Assembly (NCBI RefSeq): GCF_037392515.1
Contig: NC_090280.1
Coordinates: 76,861,004-76,925,003, forward strand
DNA: 64,000 nt
Reading direction: 5' to 3'
Origin: Haliotis asinina
Taxonomy: Eukaryota > Mollusca > Gastropoda > Lepetellida > Haliotidae
Made by a program: the position numbers and the translations under genes. The notes beneath the pieces are model-generated. The model worked only from the letters and a program-made list of their open reading frames with translations, was not told where the DNA came from and made no database searches. Every line of letters starts with the position of its first letter. The stretch's first letter is position 1. This document shows positions 22,967 to 34,010 of the stretch, in pieces.

Positions 22967-25250
22967 ATGCTTACGTTAATCGTCGTTGCTGTGGTCTGCG
23001 TTGGAGGTGTGGTGGGAGGCTGTCCCTCAAGGGACGGTATGGTGGAGGAAGGGCACACGACAACTTTCGGGTGTCTCACCTGCACGTGCGGTGATGATGA
23101 CATGTACACCTGCAGTTACCCGGATTGTAATCACACAACACTTGTCAATCCGTGCCTTCGGGTGAGTCCTGCGTTTTTCACATTGGCGTATGGCGTACGT
23201 TTGTTTGAGTGAGTGAGTTTAGTTTTTCGCCGCACTCAGCAATATTCCAGCCATATGGCGGCGCACGTTTGTTTGAACTTGTAACAGTGTTGTAAATATA
23301 CTTTTTAATATTTTCGTACTCAACCTATTAACACAGACGATAGTTTCTAAGCGTTGTTATGAACAAAAACCATGAACTTAGACCCCATTGATTTATTCCT
23401 TTTCCGTCTCGTAAAATATTACTTTGTTGAACTAGATGTAAATAGTTCCTTGAAAATATGTGGAAATATTTTGCTCAAATAATATATGTGCAGAAACTAC
23501 TGCAAAAGCCCTACAAATTTAAGTAAATTAGCACAGCCTTTCGCTCTTGTCATTATTATGACAAGCAGACATTTGCCGTATTTCTGGGTTTTATTATTAT
23601 AGAGAGTATTTGGCTAAAACTTCAATTGCTATCGTAATATAATGGTTTTAACTGACGAATCTTTATTGGTAGTAGAGTAACCATTAACTGGTGTTTAAAG
23701 CGTACGCTGGATAAGCCGAGAGCCCGAGTTCGAATCCTTAGATGGGTAGATTGTGTGAAGATCATTTCGTCGTGATATTTCTGGAATTTTGAAAAGGAAT
23801 GGGGTGTAAATTCATAGGCACTCCAGCTTGCCCGAAGACATTTCTACTTTGTATTGTACAAGTTAGGGATTGTGGTGTGATATGAGGACGTTACCTCGTT
23901 CTTGACAAGTTGTGTATATTCTATGTTGCTGCATGTACTAGTTGTGAGTAAGTAACACTATGACGTCACAGAAGTAGCATTTCACTCAAAGGAGTTCGAA
24001 TCACTGTTTGGACAGTATTATTTTTAAAAATACAGGAACTAGACCTTTGCAATGATATATTGTTTATATGTTATGAATAACATACATAACAATTTCAAAT
24101 GTGAACGAAATCGCCGAGGAAATGAATATTATAGGGAATTCTACCGCTACATTCAGTACATAAAATACACCGTGTTATTCGTTGTCATTTCAGTTTTCGA
24201 ACGGATGTTGCGCAGAGTGTTTGGAATATGGCTGCTACAACCAGTACTTCCGGGGACAGACGTCTTTGGTTCCACTCGGTCTTGTACCACACCCAACTGA
24301 CCCCTGTGTCACCTGCTCGTGTCACCTTGGATACGGAGAGGTCATCTGCCGCTCTGTCATGTGCGAGATGCCAAAGTGTGCCAATTTCAGACGACGGCCT
24401 GGTTCATGTTGCGAGTATGACTGCCCCGATGAAGTCAACTCAGGTGAGTGAAGTATGTCGTCTTGCCTCCCCAACCCTAGAAAGGGTGTCCTCAGGCCCT
24501 CCACGGGTATCACAATTTAACGTCTCATTGGCCTCTGAGGCATCACTAAAGCATGCGCTCTGACCATATTCAGGTAACCCAGACGGATGTTCTGTGACCT
24601 ACACTGGCATTACATTGGAATGACCTCAAATGATTTTTAGGTATTTGTATCTCATCGATTCTCTGTCGCTCCCGTTATTCCTGCAGAATGTTCTCCAACA
24701 CGTCCCTGATATTCACAGAATGTTCCCTATCACTTCTCTATTATTCCTACAGAATGTTCTCCATGACGTCGGTGATATTCCTATAGAATGTTCTCCAACA
24801 CTTCTCTGTTATTCCAACAGAATTTTCTCTGTCGCTCCCGTGTTATTCCTACAGAATATTCCCCAACACTTCCTTATTACTCCTAAGGAATGTTCTCCGA
24901 CATTACCCTGTTTTTCCTACAGAATTTTCCTCCGACACGCCCCTGTCCTTACTTTAGAATGTTCTCCAACACTGCGCAGAGCCATTGCTACAGAATATTC
25001 TCCAACATTATCACATTGTTTGTACAGAAATCTTTCTTACGCTTCCATATTATCATAACAGGATGTTCACTTTCCTTCCTGTTATTACATGACCTTCTCT
25101 GGCACGCACAAAGGTCGACATCCACATAATGCTCCATTGTAAAACCTGCCATGGAATGTTCTCTGAGTTTTTCTTCTCAAATGCCAGTTGTTCAGTTATG
25201 CTAACATCACCATTCATCCCCTCTCTTCTTTAGATAACACGTCTCCCTGA
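22967..25250 (+). CDS. secreted VWC-domain protein B (three exons, complete)
   Basis: Exons 22967-23161, 24194-24443 and 25234-25250 have GTGAGT donors and tttcag/tttag acceptors, giving 153 residues. A signal peptide (residues 1-18, MLTLIVVAVVCVGGVVGG) precedes two VWC-like modules. The first has FGCLTCTC, NPCLR at the exon junction, and NGCCAEC. The second has DPCVTCSC, GYGEVICRSVMC and the closing PGSCCEYDC. The last exon adds only DNTSP before TGA, with an N-linked glycosylation site if secreted. Small two-VWC proteins are extracellular; known VWC proteins bind BMP-type ligands or matrix, but no ligand can be assigned here. The exon-1 and exon-2 structure and phase match gene A about 8 kb upstream, so the two are tandem paralogues. 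The start is set by the signal peptide and accacc context. Confidence 0.85.
23208..23268 (+). repeat. family B fragment in intron 1 of VWC gene B
   Basis: Only the gagtgagtgag end through catatggcggcg, 46 bp after the exon-1 donor. It is a 5'/3'-truncated insertion. Confidence 0.75.
23672..23815 (+). repeat. SINE family A, diverged
   Basis: Forward copy in intron 1 of VWC gene B: gtttaaagcgtacgctgg, cgagttcgaatccttagatg, tgtgtgaagatcatttcg, gatatttctggaattttg. Confidence 0.68.
24672..25080. repeat. 34-bp minisatellite, about 12 copies, in intron 2 of VWC gene B
   Basis: The agaatgttctccaacac core recurs at 24684, 24717, 24751, 24785, 24819, 24853, 24886, 24921, 24956, 24992, 25026 and 25060, a spacing of 33-36 bp. 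Each unit includes a pyrimidine-rich tract ending ttattcctacag, which resembles a 3' splice site. Units are moderately diverged. Confidence 0.9.
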
Positions 25251-25414
25251 AGTTCAAGGACTATTCAGCACAAAGAGTGCAGGTGTTTGTGTATCGTCTG
25301 GACAGTATTATGAACGTTCTGCTGACGACCTTTTTCGGTGGTGTTTTGGATTTTGTCGGAAGAGTGGAGCTGCGTTATTTGTTTGTTACTTCTTGATGTC
25401 ATTTTCTTATTTGT

Positions 25415-25420
25415 AATAAA
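25415..25420 (+). terminator. poly(A) signal of VWC gene B
   Basis: AATAAA 165 bp after the TGA at 25248-25250, followed by a gtttgtgtct GT-rich stretch as expected for 3' end formation. Confidence 0.65.
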
Positions 25421-25558
25421 GTTTGTGTCTCAAAGGTGCATTTGAAATTGACGTTATTCATCACTTAGTTGCTCTGCCTTGTCAGTCCAGTTTGACCCTC
25501 CTCTCAGCACCTACATGGTTTTCGACCTATTGGCCCTATGGGAGAGGCGTAACGACGT

Positions 25559-25713
25559 TGAGTAAGTGAGTTGGTTTCACACCGCTTTTAGCAATATTTT
25601 AACGGATGACACCAGAAATGGGCTTCACATATTGTACCCATGTGGGGAATCGAGTACGGGTCCTCGGCGTGACGAGCGAACGTTTTAACCACTAGGCTAC
25701 CTCACCGTCCCGT
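25559..25713 (-). repeat. SINE family A
   Basis: Reversed near full-length copy with gtgagttggtttcacaccgc, cccatgtggggaatcgagta and taaccactaggctacctcac. Confidence 0.85.
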
Positions 25714-25719
25714 AACGAC

Positions 25720-26440
25720 TTTGATAACGTATGGGAATATAACAACCAAAACAAGATCGGATGGTAACACAGTCATTGTTTTCAAACGTGTAGGTGTCAA
25801 CTGTGCTTTTGCGGAGCTGTGTAAAAGCTAAACATTCAAAAGTCAGAATCTGGAGACAGTGTGGAAAGACTCTGGACTTTTGGATTTGCAGAATTATATT
25901 GTGACTTGTTAATGACAGCAATCGGAACAAATAGTAATATAGTGGAAGCTGTCAAAACCGGCACTCATTGGGACTGAAGAAATAATCTGGTTTAGACAAT
26001 GTGCCGGATTGTGGAGCTGATGATAAATGTACAAGCAGCGGATGGGACCGAGATTTTGTGTCGATGTTGACAACTTGACGGATTGGACAGATGCCGGTTA
26101 TGACAACTCCACTGTATAGCCAAGAAATACACGATGCCATGTAAACGGTCAGATGTGTCACATATTATGTCGCCAGCAAACCAGGATTTGGGAGAAGTGC
26201 ATGTGTACGTGTGTGAACAATATATCATGACGTTCAAAGGTAAAGGTGAAACACTTCTCAGGGAATTTTTTCAGGGGAGAGTAGCCCGTTAGACGCCTAA
26301 TCTGAGGATGTGGGTTCGAGTCTCGGACTGAGCTCAACCCAACAAAAGTTATAGAATCCGCACTTTATTGAGAATGTGTCAACCCAAATATAACGTTGTG
26401 TTACAATATAACCAGTAGCATAATCAAATTAATTTTTTGA
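25720..26440. other. intergenic, nothing firm
   Basis: No gene recognised. A tRNA-like head near 26275-26335 (gtagcccgttagacgcctaa, gtgggttcgagtctcgg) may be a SINE of another family or an old tRNA pseudogene. Confidence 0.4.
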
Positions 26441-26585
26441 GGGGCGGTGGAATGGCCCAATGATTAAAGCGTTCGCTCGTCACGCTGAAGAACCGGGTTC
26501 GATTCCCACTTGGGTACAATGTGTGAAACCCATTTCTGGGGTCCCTGGTCGTGATATTGCTAAACACAGCGTAAATCCATATAGC
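26441..26585 (+). repeat. SINE family A
   Basis: Forward copy with ggcggtggaatggcccaatg, an exact cgggttcgattccc B box and tacaatgtgtgaaacccatt. The first of the two 3' gctggaatattg units is missing. Confidence 0.85.
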
Positions 26586-26947
26586 CAGTGTAGCACAGAG
26601 GGAAAACTGAAGTCATCATGAGGCAACGTCATCTGAAAAACGACGACGGAAACACATATTCCAATAACAAGGTTTCCGGCAAACCCGAATCAACTAATAT
26701 AATCATTATGAAGCATGTCGAAACATTCATTGGACAACCGTCTCGTTTCCTGTTGACTGGGTTCCGTCCTGCTGGGAAGCTTAGTGCCATAACCAGTCCA
26801 GAATATTCAGACTAATTCATTTAACTGGATACACAGATATTAATTAGTATAATTTGATACACCAGTGCATTTGCATATTGCAATACTACGCTCCTTCTAA
26901 TTATTGCAAACACGCCGAAGAGCGTGCTCTGTTGTACAGCGAACTTT

Positions 26948-27175
26948 GAGAAGCGGAAGCCCGGAAATAGTGGAAATCTCAAAACGAGGCTCAGCCGCTA
27001 GAAACGTTTATCGGTTTGGTATTAGTGTATCAGTCTCATTGTGCGTTACAGAACTACACTGAATAAGCGCACAAGACACAACAGGTGTAGCCAGTGAGCC
27101 AGATGCATTGTGAGTTATTTTACGACCTCTTCATGTTTCTATATGGACAGGATTGTGTCGCTTTTCAAATACAAC
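26948..27175. repeat. dispersed repeat family C, copy 1
   Basis: Shares aagaatically diverged blocks with 59718-59870: a ggaaat...ggaaat...ctcaa start, cgctagaaacgttt, gcgttaca, aacaggtgtagccagtg and gatg..tgtgagttatt. The family is not one I can name. It may be part of a larger element. Confidence 0.5.
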
Positions 27176-27439
27176 TGTCGAATGCTTTAGGGCTGAAAAA
27201 CATTCATCGGGACCGATTTCTGGACTTTTAATTACGTCGTTTCTTCACATAGGACACTTTTATGTTGAGTAACTTGCAACAACACAGTCTCGGTTAGACA
27301 GTTTACTTTTCTATGGCTGAAGGAGTCCGTGCGGTGATTGATCTCTGCATCCTTATTGGCAGTTGGTGTAAATCTGAAAAAAATCCCAATCATTTGGAGT
27401 ATTGGTGGGGTTTCATTTTGTTTGGAAACAACACGTTTC

Positions 27440-27475
27440 TGAAGACCAATTCTAACCTGGATCATCACGGGTTTT
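27440..27475 (+). repeat. family B end fragment
   Basis: Only the terminal gaagaccaattctaacctgg plus atcatcacgggt portion of family B, within an unrecognised 182-codon open frame (27313-27861) that I do not call as a gene. Confidence 0.5.
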
Positions 27476-27971
27476 CATCGAAGAAAAGTTGTAGAAGTTC
27501 TATCTCAATCGTTTTAGTTGCATTCAGTTTTAAAAGATGGAAAGGAATGGTGGTGAAACACCAAGGGACACAACTTTTCACAGCACACTGCATCGCTTCG
27601 GGCTCCCCATGTCCCCAACTAACATCACGCTACACAATAGAGGCAATTTCATTACTCACAGTCAGAAGAGCGGCCTTGAACTCTCCGTACGATAAGCGAC
27701 TGTCACCTGCGCAATTAAAAACATCAGCTCTCTGTAAGCATGTACGAAAGCCCAGTGCCCCTACATTTATAGCATATTTTTTTCAGCGAAAGTTCTCTTT
27801 GAACCGAATATGTGTTGTTAGGATTATTTTCTCGTTGCCTCGAACATGTTCCCGCTTATGAACTATTACTTAATTTCAAAAAGTTGAATTTTCTAGTATT
27901 TTCTCGGCGCTTCAATAACATTTTTGTTACCTCGATTATATTTAAGTAACTCTGTTGAATTCTTTCTCGTT

Positions 27972-28137
27972 TCATTTTTTTTCAACAATTTGAAATTTCG
28001 AGTATTTTCTCTTTGCTCCGAGTAGTTACTCGTTACTTCACGTTTTTGAAAGAAAGTTGAAGGAACAAGAAAATACTCAAAGCAACGAGTAAATACTCGA
28101 AATTTCAAGTTTTGGAGAGAAACTTCAAGCAACGATT
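27972..28137. repeat. imperfect hairpin repeat
   Basis: The left arm has gaaatttcgagtattttctc, tttgctccgag and tactcgttacttc. The right arm carries the inverse, gaaaatactcaaagcaacg, agtaaatactcg and aaatttcaag. The loop is only a few tens of bases. This is probably a decayed palindromic element; no coding role is seen. Confidence 0.6.
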
Positions 28138-28377
28138 TCGAGAAAATAAGCGGAGTAACGGTACAAAAGTGGCACCATGAGGCTTTCATACACGTTATGT
28201 CGTAACATGTGTTTGCTCTTTGGGTCAAGGTGATCTGTAGCTTAAATGTTGTTTCTGTTTCACATATTTCAACTTTGACCTCGCCACGAACTGATGTTTG
28301 TCGAGAGTTAAGTAAGTCAAGATCTAAAGTCCTCAACACATGTAACGGTGTTTTCTGTCTTTCGTCGATAATTGGGG

Positions 28378-28503
28378 GACTGTAGCAGCCAAGATTTAAA
28401 GTGTTTGCTCGGCACGCCGAGGTTCGGGTTCAATTCCCCACATATCACTGCGATGTTGATGGAATATTCCTAACAGCGTCATAAAACCGTATTCACACAC
28501 TCG
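28378..28503 (+). repeat. SINE family A, internally deleted
   Basis: Forward copy with agatttaaagtgtttgctcg, gttcgggttcaattcccc, a deletion of the gtgtgaagccc part, and gtcataaaaccgtattcac. Confidence 0.75.
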
Positions 28504-28839
28504 TCGATAATACTATGGGGAAATTATATATAGGAGCTTTTACCGACCTTTGTAAGTCAAAATCTCCCCTATGAATTGGACTCTATCTCAAAAATACATA
28601 TTCCTAAACGACTCGAACCAACGATAGAGAAAATAGGAAAAACTCTGCAGAAATTAGTTATAATTTTTGTTAACAAAATACAAATTTGTTAAACAAACCA
28701 TCATTGTTTTCATGTGATATTTCAAGATTTGTGACATAGGTGTAGCGACAGGTCAAGTAACAGCTATGTAAGCGGTAGGCACGTGCAATATTGTCAGATT
28801 TGTCACGTGGCTGTTTATCCTACTGATTATTGATTCATC

Positions 28840-29965
28840 TCCACAATGAAGATGTTAAAGCTTTAATATACTTGGTTTATGACTTCTTCAAGTCTGAATC
28901 TCAACGAAGCAGACGATTGTATGCGCTTGATAAATTTCTCAAACGTACATCTTGTGCTGTTGGGGTTACAGAGCAGCAACTGAAAAACCGTGAAAACAAC
29001 GAAAAACTCTGTCTTTAAACATGAGCATCAGGAGGTGGTCGTATCAAAAGCCATCACACTCGAAAAACTTGATTTGCTTAAAATACAACTTGTCTAGAAC
29101 ACAATTTGGGGTTTATATAGCAGGAACAGACACTTATCCTTACACATACTGCACAAACAAGAGGAAACTCAACATTCCCTCTCAATATCTAAGTACCAGC
29201 TTTGGAAGTTGCTTCATAAATTCCGTTTTCGGTACACCAAAGTTAGTGGGAAGTGAGACGTTTGTGCAAATGAAAATTAATTATTTAAGCACCATAGGTC
29301 AAAACGGGAAGGGTTTGAGCCTGTATATCTTGATGAGACTTGGATGAATGCAAGCCACACGGCAGGAACACAATGGGCTGCTAGCAGTGAAGTGGCATGT
29401 TCCAGAAGGCTGTCTTTAAGAAAAGAAAAACTCCTTGTGCTTCATGCTGGTTGTAAATCTAAGGGGTTCGTACCTGGATGTTCTCTTGGCCAAAGCCAAA
29501 GACAACAGAAAGTACCACACCCAGGTGAATGGACACGCTTTTATGGAATGGGTACAAAGACAACTGATTCCGTCCGTATCTTAGTGTTCAGGGTCCTGAT
29601 ACGAAACTTCAAATTCATGGAAGGACGACATGATAGCGTGGTTAGAAAACCATAATATACCGTTTCCACAAAACACAAGAAAATCAAAACTGTATGAAAT
29701 CATTAAAATCAACAAAAGAGGACCTGTATAAAATTGACCAGTATCTGAAGTCACAATGTCATGATGTCTTACGTTTGCCTCCTCATCACTGCGATTTGAA
29801 CCCGATTGAATTGATCTGGGGGTATAATGAAATATGATATTGCCCGGAATAACACAACGTTTATTTAAAATGACAGACGTTCACAATCTAGTCCATGAAT
29901 CCATGGCTAAGATTTCACGAGTCACATGACAAAAATCAGTTGGGAAAGTTGAAAATGCTGTGGAG
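28840..29965 (+). mobile_element. decayed DDE transposase, IS630/Tc1/mariner superfamily
   Basis: Pieces of one transposase appear in order in different frames: an N-terminal stretch with EDVKALIYLVYDFFKSES, a LDETWMNASHTAGTQW block (first catalytic Asp, near 29332), LLVLHAGCKSKGFVPG, then KYHTQVNGHAFMEWVQRQL and finally QYLKSQ, RLPPHHCDLNPIELIWG (catalytic Glu near 29808). Several stops and frame changes separate them, so the copy is dead. The 'LPPYHCDLNPIELIW' signature is that of a transposase group widespread in invertebrates and distinct from classical Tc1. No clear terminal inverted repeats were found. It lies beyond the third exon of the EF-hand gene, possibly inside its next intron. 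Confidence 0.8.
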
Positions 29966-30264
29966 CATCTGTAGTGGCTTCAAAGCGGTTTACAACAGAC
30001 AGCATCATCATCAAAGCCGTAGTCAGACCGTATTTAATGATAACAAATGGTACAAAATACGCCAAAATATCCCAGGTAGGCAGGTCTCAATTGTCGTATC
30101 ATCACTGATAGTTTTTCAAAAACAGATGCTCAGTGCAATGTCGGAATTGTACAACCGATTGGAGAGATTCCTCGTGAAAATGGGAAGTAGGACGTGTACA
30201 AATGTGACCAAACTCCATTCAAGGACGCATGTAACCGGAAGCTGAGGATAGGGACAGATCTTAC

Positions 30265-32088
30265 CGTTGGAATCGAAGGCGGCTATGGCGCTACTTATTC
30301 CGGAAGTGGTGAGTAGACCGTCTTTGTCTGCGTCGAGAAACTCAAATACCCGTTTAGAGAACTCCTTGGAGTCGTGGTATGTTTGATGCCATTGCTTGAT
30401 GAATTCAGCCTCTGACACTTCACCATTGCCTGTAATACAAGCAGAATGTTTTAGCTGCAGTTTGTCCTCTTAGCTCCTGTGAGTGAGAGAGTGAGTTAAC
30501 TTTTAAGTCGCTTATCAGAATATTCCAGCAATATCACAGCGGGGTACACCAGAAACAGGATTTTCACAATGTGCCCATGCATGTGGGGAATCGAACCCGG
30601 GTCTTCGGCGAGATGTGCAAAAGCTTTAACCACTAGGTTAACCCAAAGGCCCCTTCTCTTCAGTGTGTAAGATCTGTTTTTGTAATATAAAGCTATTTTT
30701 GTAAGTCTGTAATAAATATACCGAAAAGAAATAAGAAATAAAAGTGTGTAAGATCTGTTTTTGTAATATAAAGCTATTTTTGTAAGTCTGTAATAAGTAT
30801 ACCGAAAAGAAATAAAAACCTAAAAATATTCAGGTAGTAGACCCCGTTTGAATAAACAAGACACATGGAAATGACACCAGAAAGCAGAATTACAAAACAA
30901 TGAAGGTGACGGGTGGTTGCATTGCACAATCGCCTTTGTATTCATATGTTTCTTGTAAGTTATTAATGATCTGTTGATAAAGTCATACGCACTAGGCTTC
31001 ACACTTTGTACCCATGAGGGGATCAAACCTTGGTTTATTGCTTAATTGCTTGTTGAGTATTAGACCACACTACAGCCTCATTACTCAGTGAGTGAGTGAA
31101 TTTAATTTTACGCCGCTTTTGCAATATTCCAGCAATATCATGACGGAGACCACCAGAAATGGGCATCACACGTTGTGCCCATGACGAGCTGACGCTTTAA
31201 CCACTAGACTACCCCACCACCCTCCGACTAGCGATGTAGACACTGTATGAAATGACAACCAACTGTTGTGGTCAAACTTGGTGATAAACTCTCTTGTGAA
31301 CTCTTCCATGGTAACGTGACCGTCCCTGTTGTGGTCGAGATCGTTGGTGACGAGGTTGATGACGTCTTGTTCACTCAAGCCGTGGTGATTGTTGTGGCAG
31401 GAGTGGGCACTGAGGGAACAAGGTCGAGTTTCAATGATGTTGTTATGATCACGACACTCTACACACTAACTAAACAACGCTATAAGGAAACGTTAATAAC
31501 TTATGGGTAGGTTAGGGTGGCATTCACGCTTCTGCACATAATTCATCATCAACCTCTCTAGCCATAAATCTACCCCTAACAGTCAATACCGTCATGTCGC
31601 GTCACGTTACGACAGACACTTGTCATTCATCAAGTATTCTGCCTCTGTTTCAACTCACTAATCGTGCCAAACAGATCTTCAACTTTTACCCAGAATTTTA
31701 GCCCAGAATCATTAGTTTTGTGCACACCACGCCACACCACACACTTAAGTAGCTCCAGTGGATGGGTGAGTGAGTTAATATTTACACCGCACCCTGCAAA
31801 ATTACAGATATATATAGTCTGTAAATACTAGAGTGTGGAACAGACAGTCCAGAGATCAGCAGCGAGTGAGCGTCGATCCAATAGTTGCTATGAAATATGG
31901 TGTAAAAGATATGTAATATATAACCATCAAACTTGTAAAGGTAAATATTCAAGGGGTGTTTTGGATATTGTTTGATTACATAGTTTGCCACGTGTCCAGT
32001 ATTCACAAAACGGGTTTAAGTGAAACACGTACCCAAACGTCAGACTGCAAGTGTGCAGAAGCAGCAACGATACAACCACGACCTTCAT
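30265..32088 (-). CDS. secreted EF-hand calcium-binding protein (first three coding exons, partial)
   Basis: Exons on the minus strand are 32088-32033, 31409-31264 and 30429-30265. The start at 32088 gives a signal peptide (MKVVVVSLLLLHTCSLTFG). Exon 2 carries LSEQDVINLVTNDLDHNRDG, HVTMEEFTREF (first EF-hand, loop D-H-N-R-D-G-H-V-T-M-E-E) and begins a second loop. Joining AACA|GC across the exon 2-3 border yields FDHNSNGEVSEAEF, a perfect EF-hand loop, which fixes the splice site although the donor GTTGGT is weak. Exon 3 continues with FEFLDADKDGLLTTSGI (third EF-hand) and FDSNG, the start of a fourth, before a GTAAGA donor. A later exon must complete it and was not found. Secreted EF-hand proteins in molluscs occur in extrapallial fluid and shell matrix; such a role here is inference. 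Confidence 0.82.
30479..30652 (-). repeat. SINE family A
   Basis: Reversed full-length copy in intron 2 of the EF-hand gene with ggggaatcgaacccgggtct (intact B-box complement) and ttaaccactaggttaaccc. Confidence 0.85.
30663..30818. repeat. 81-bp tandem duplication
   Basis: Two near-identical copies starting gtgtgtaagatctgtttttg at 30663 and 30744, each ending in an A-rich ccgaaaagaaat stretch. They lie in intron 2 of the EF-hand gene. Confidence 0.9.
31086..31224 (-). repeat. SINE family A
   Basis: Reversed copy with tttacgccgcttttgcaata and taaccactagactacccc. The part holding the B box is deleted between gtgcccatg and acgagctgacg. Confidence 0.8.
31767..31895 (+). repeat. family B repeat, truncated
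   Basis: Forward copy from gggtgagtgagttaatattt through tagagtgtggaacagacagt to gtgagcgtcgatccaat, in intron 1 of the EF-hand gene. Confidence 0.7.
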
Positions 32089-32551
32089 ATTCCTGGAATA
32101 ATCATACAAGAGAGTGAGTGAGTGATTTGGTTTTAACATTCGTGATCTTCCAGCTTTATGTTGGAGGAGAGCTCAGAATCATGCAGGTTTCATGCGTTGG
32201 CCACTTTGAAACCTGGGGAGTTCTGGTGCTGAAAAGCCTTGAACTCTAATCATGAGAACCTGGATTCGAACCCCGGATCATAAGATTTGTAAGGGACATA
32301 ACTCTGCTGCAGTGCCTTTGACAAATAATATATTGACACGCAACTCGAAAGTCGTTACAGTGAGAGAAATGTATATTTTTCTGAATTAGCCAAACTGGAT
32401 TTGAAAAGAATGTTTCCGATCTTTTACAACACAAGATTTGGTGCTTTTTCTTTCTAAGCCTTGTACATACGTGTACTTGATTCCTATTTTGTAGAGCCTT
32501 ATTGTGCACAGTTTGATCAGAAAAAGAGATTTTGCTGAAGACAACTCTAAA

Positions 32552-32615
32552 AGATATATCTATATATATCTGTATCTATCTATATCCATCTCTCTCTCCC
32601 CCCTCTCTCTGTCTG

Positions 32616-32649
<34 letters not shown>

Positions 32650-32650
32650 A
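32552..32650. repeat. (TATC)/(TC)/(TA) simple repeat
   Basis: Compound simple sequence: tatctatatatatctgtatc, then a ctctctct tract, then a 20-bp (ta)n run. Confidence 0.9.
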
Positions 32651-32654
32651 AGCA

Positions 32655-34005
32655 TATAAGGACAACATCAATGGTATTGAAGACACCTGAATCGTGACCT
32701 GTCTTTATCAAACTAGTTCAGTGTTTAAACTTACAAAATGTTACGAACTGATATTCAGACAAGTTCTAAATACTAAGCCATCCCTCCGGTACGCTATCCT
32801 ATACCGATGGTATAGTGACACATATTTATTTTTTATGGAACATTTTTATGGACTGGTAGTTTAAAAAGTCACTTCTTTGATCATGGTGCAAAGTAAAAGA
32901 CTCCCTTACCTTATTCAGACTACCGGAATCAACTTAACACCACGTTGTAGGTCGTCACTTATCTGGATCATGATCCGCACGAGGCCATAGTTCGTGGACC
33001 AGATGTCAATATTCTTCCTATGGCGTGTTAGATAGAATGCCAGTCATGAAACAAAATCCTGAACTGTTTGCGCCGAATGATTGCTCAAATTATTCTAATG
33101 ATAAACTGACGGGCAAAAGAGAGTATCCCAAAAAGTTACCATTTCTCAAATTCTAAAGAAATATTTTTGTAGGTAAATTGTACACTAAAATATGTCTCCC
33201 CAACGTAGCAATTTGATACTTGTAGTGAAATTCAGGTGCACGTCGTGAATAAAACGTCAAAGTGGTAAATTGTACAAACCATGATTTTGGGCTTTCAAAG
33301 TTCAGGTGTTGATCCTTGAACACAGACTGAGTTGGGCCCGAGCTGTTCGTCGTTGGCAGCCACGGGAGGGTTGACGTGAACAGTCTACAGTGAACAGCGC
33401 GTTCTCCAGACGCGTGACCTTGTCTAACGTCAGACGTCTTCGGCTAGAGAGAGGCTGCTTGCCTTGCATGTATTGATGCAAGGGGTGGACATGCAGGATA
33501 CTAAAGTGATGGAAGCGAACATGTATTATGTGCAAGTCGGAACCTGCTTATCGTCTATGAGACTGAAACTGGTTTTCAGGGCCCTTAGTGAACTTACGCA
33601 TGTGTTACGCCACGTGTTTCTGTAGTATGCGAGTTTTATCTCAGGTTGAGTAAAGACCACTGATGTGTGTCTAGGGACTTTGTCAATAATGACTTCTTGA
33701 AAATGTTGTATACTTTCTTTTGTCGGTCAGTTTATATTTTTCTTAATATATAAAGGTAAATTTCGCGTTGCTATATGGAAAACCATGTTCTTTATATCCA
33801 TTTATATGAGAAAAGAACATTGGTTTCCCTTTTTCATTCTACTGGCTGCGAAGATCTACTGGGGTTTTGCTGACAAGCAAAGGCTTTTGCCTAGTGCGAG
33901 CTTCCGGAGTACAGTATTTCAGCAGGAACAGATGTTTGCAACGGTCGATTATTCAGCATGAGCAGGCTCCGAGACTAAACTCACTCATCACTATTTCTGG
34001 TAACA
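32655..34005. other. intergenic, nothing firm
   Basis: No gene recognised. A short hairpin lies near 33772-33830 (ggaaaaccatgttcttt facing aaaagaacattggtttcc). A 77-codon open frame at 33302-33535 on the minus strand with an Arg-rich end looks coding-like by composition but matches nothing I know. Confidence 0.35.
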
Positions 34006-34010
34006 ATAAT

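Noticed and set aside
27313-27861. 182-codon open frame on the plus strand, the longest outside the called genes
   Set aside because: No recognisable domain, and it runs through the end fragment of a family B repeat; no splice, promoter or poly(A) context supports it.
27893-28339. 148-codon open frame on the minus strand
   Set aside because: It spans both arms of the imperfect hairpin, and its Lys/Asn/Glu-rich sequence is explained by the AT-rich repeat.
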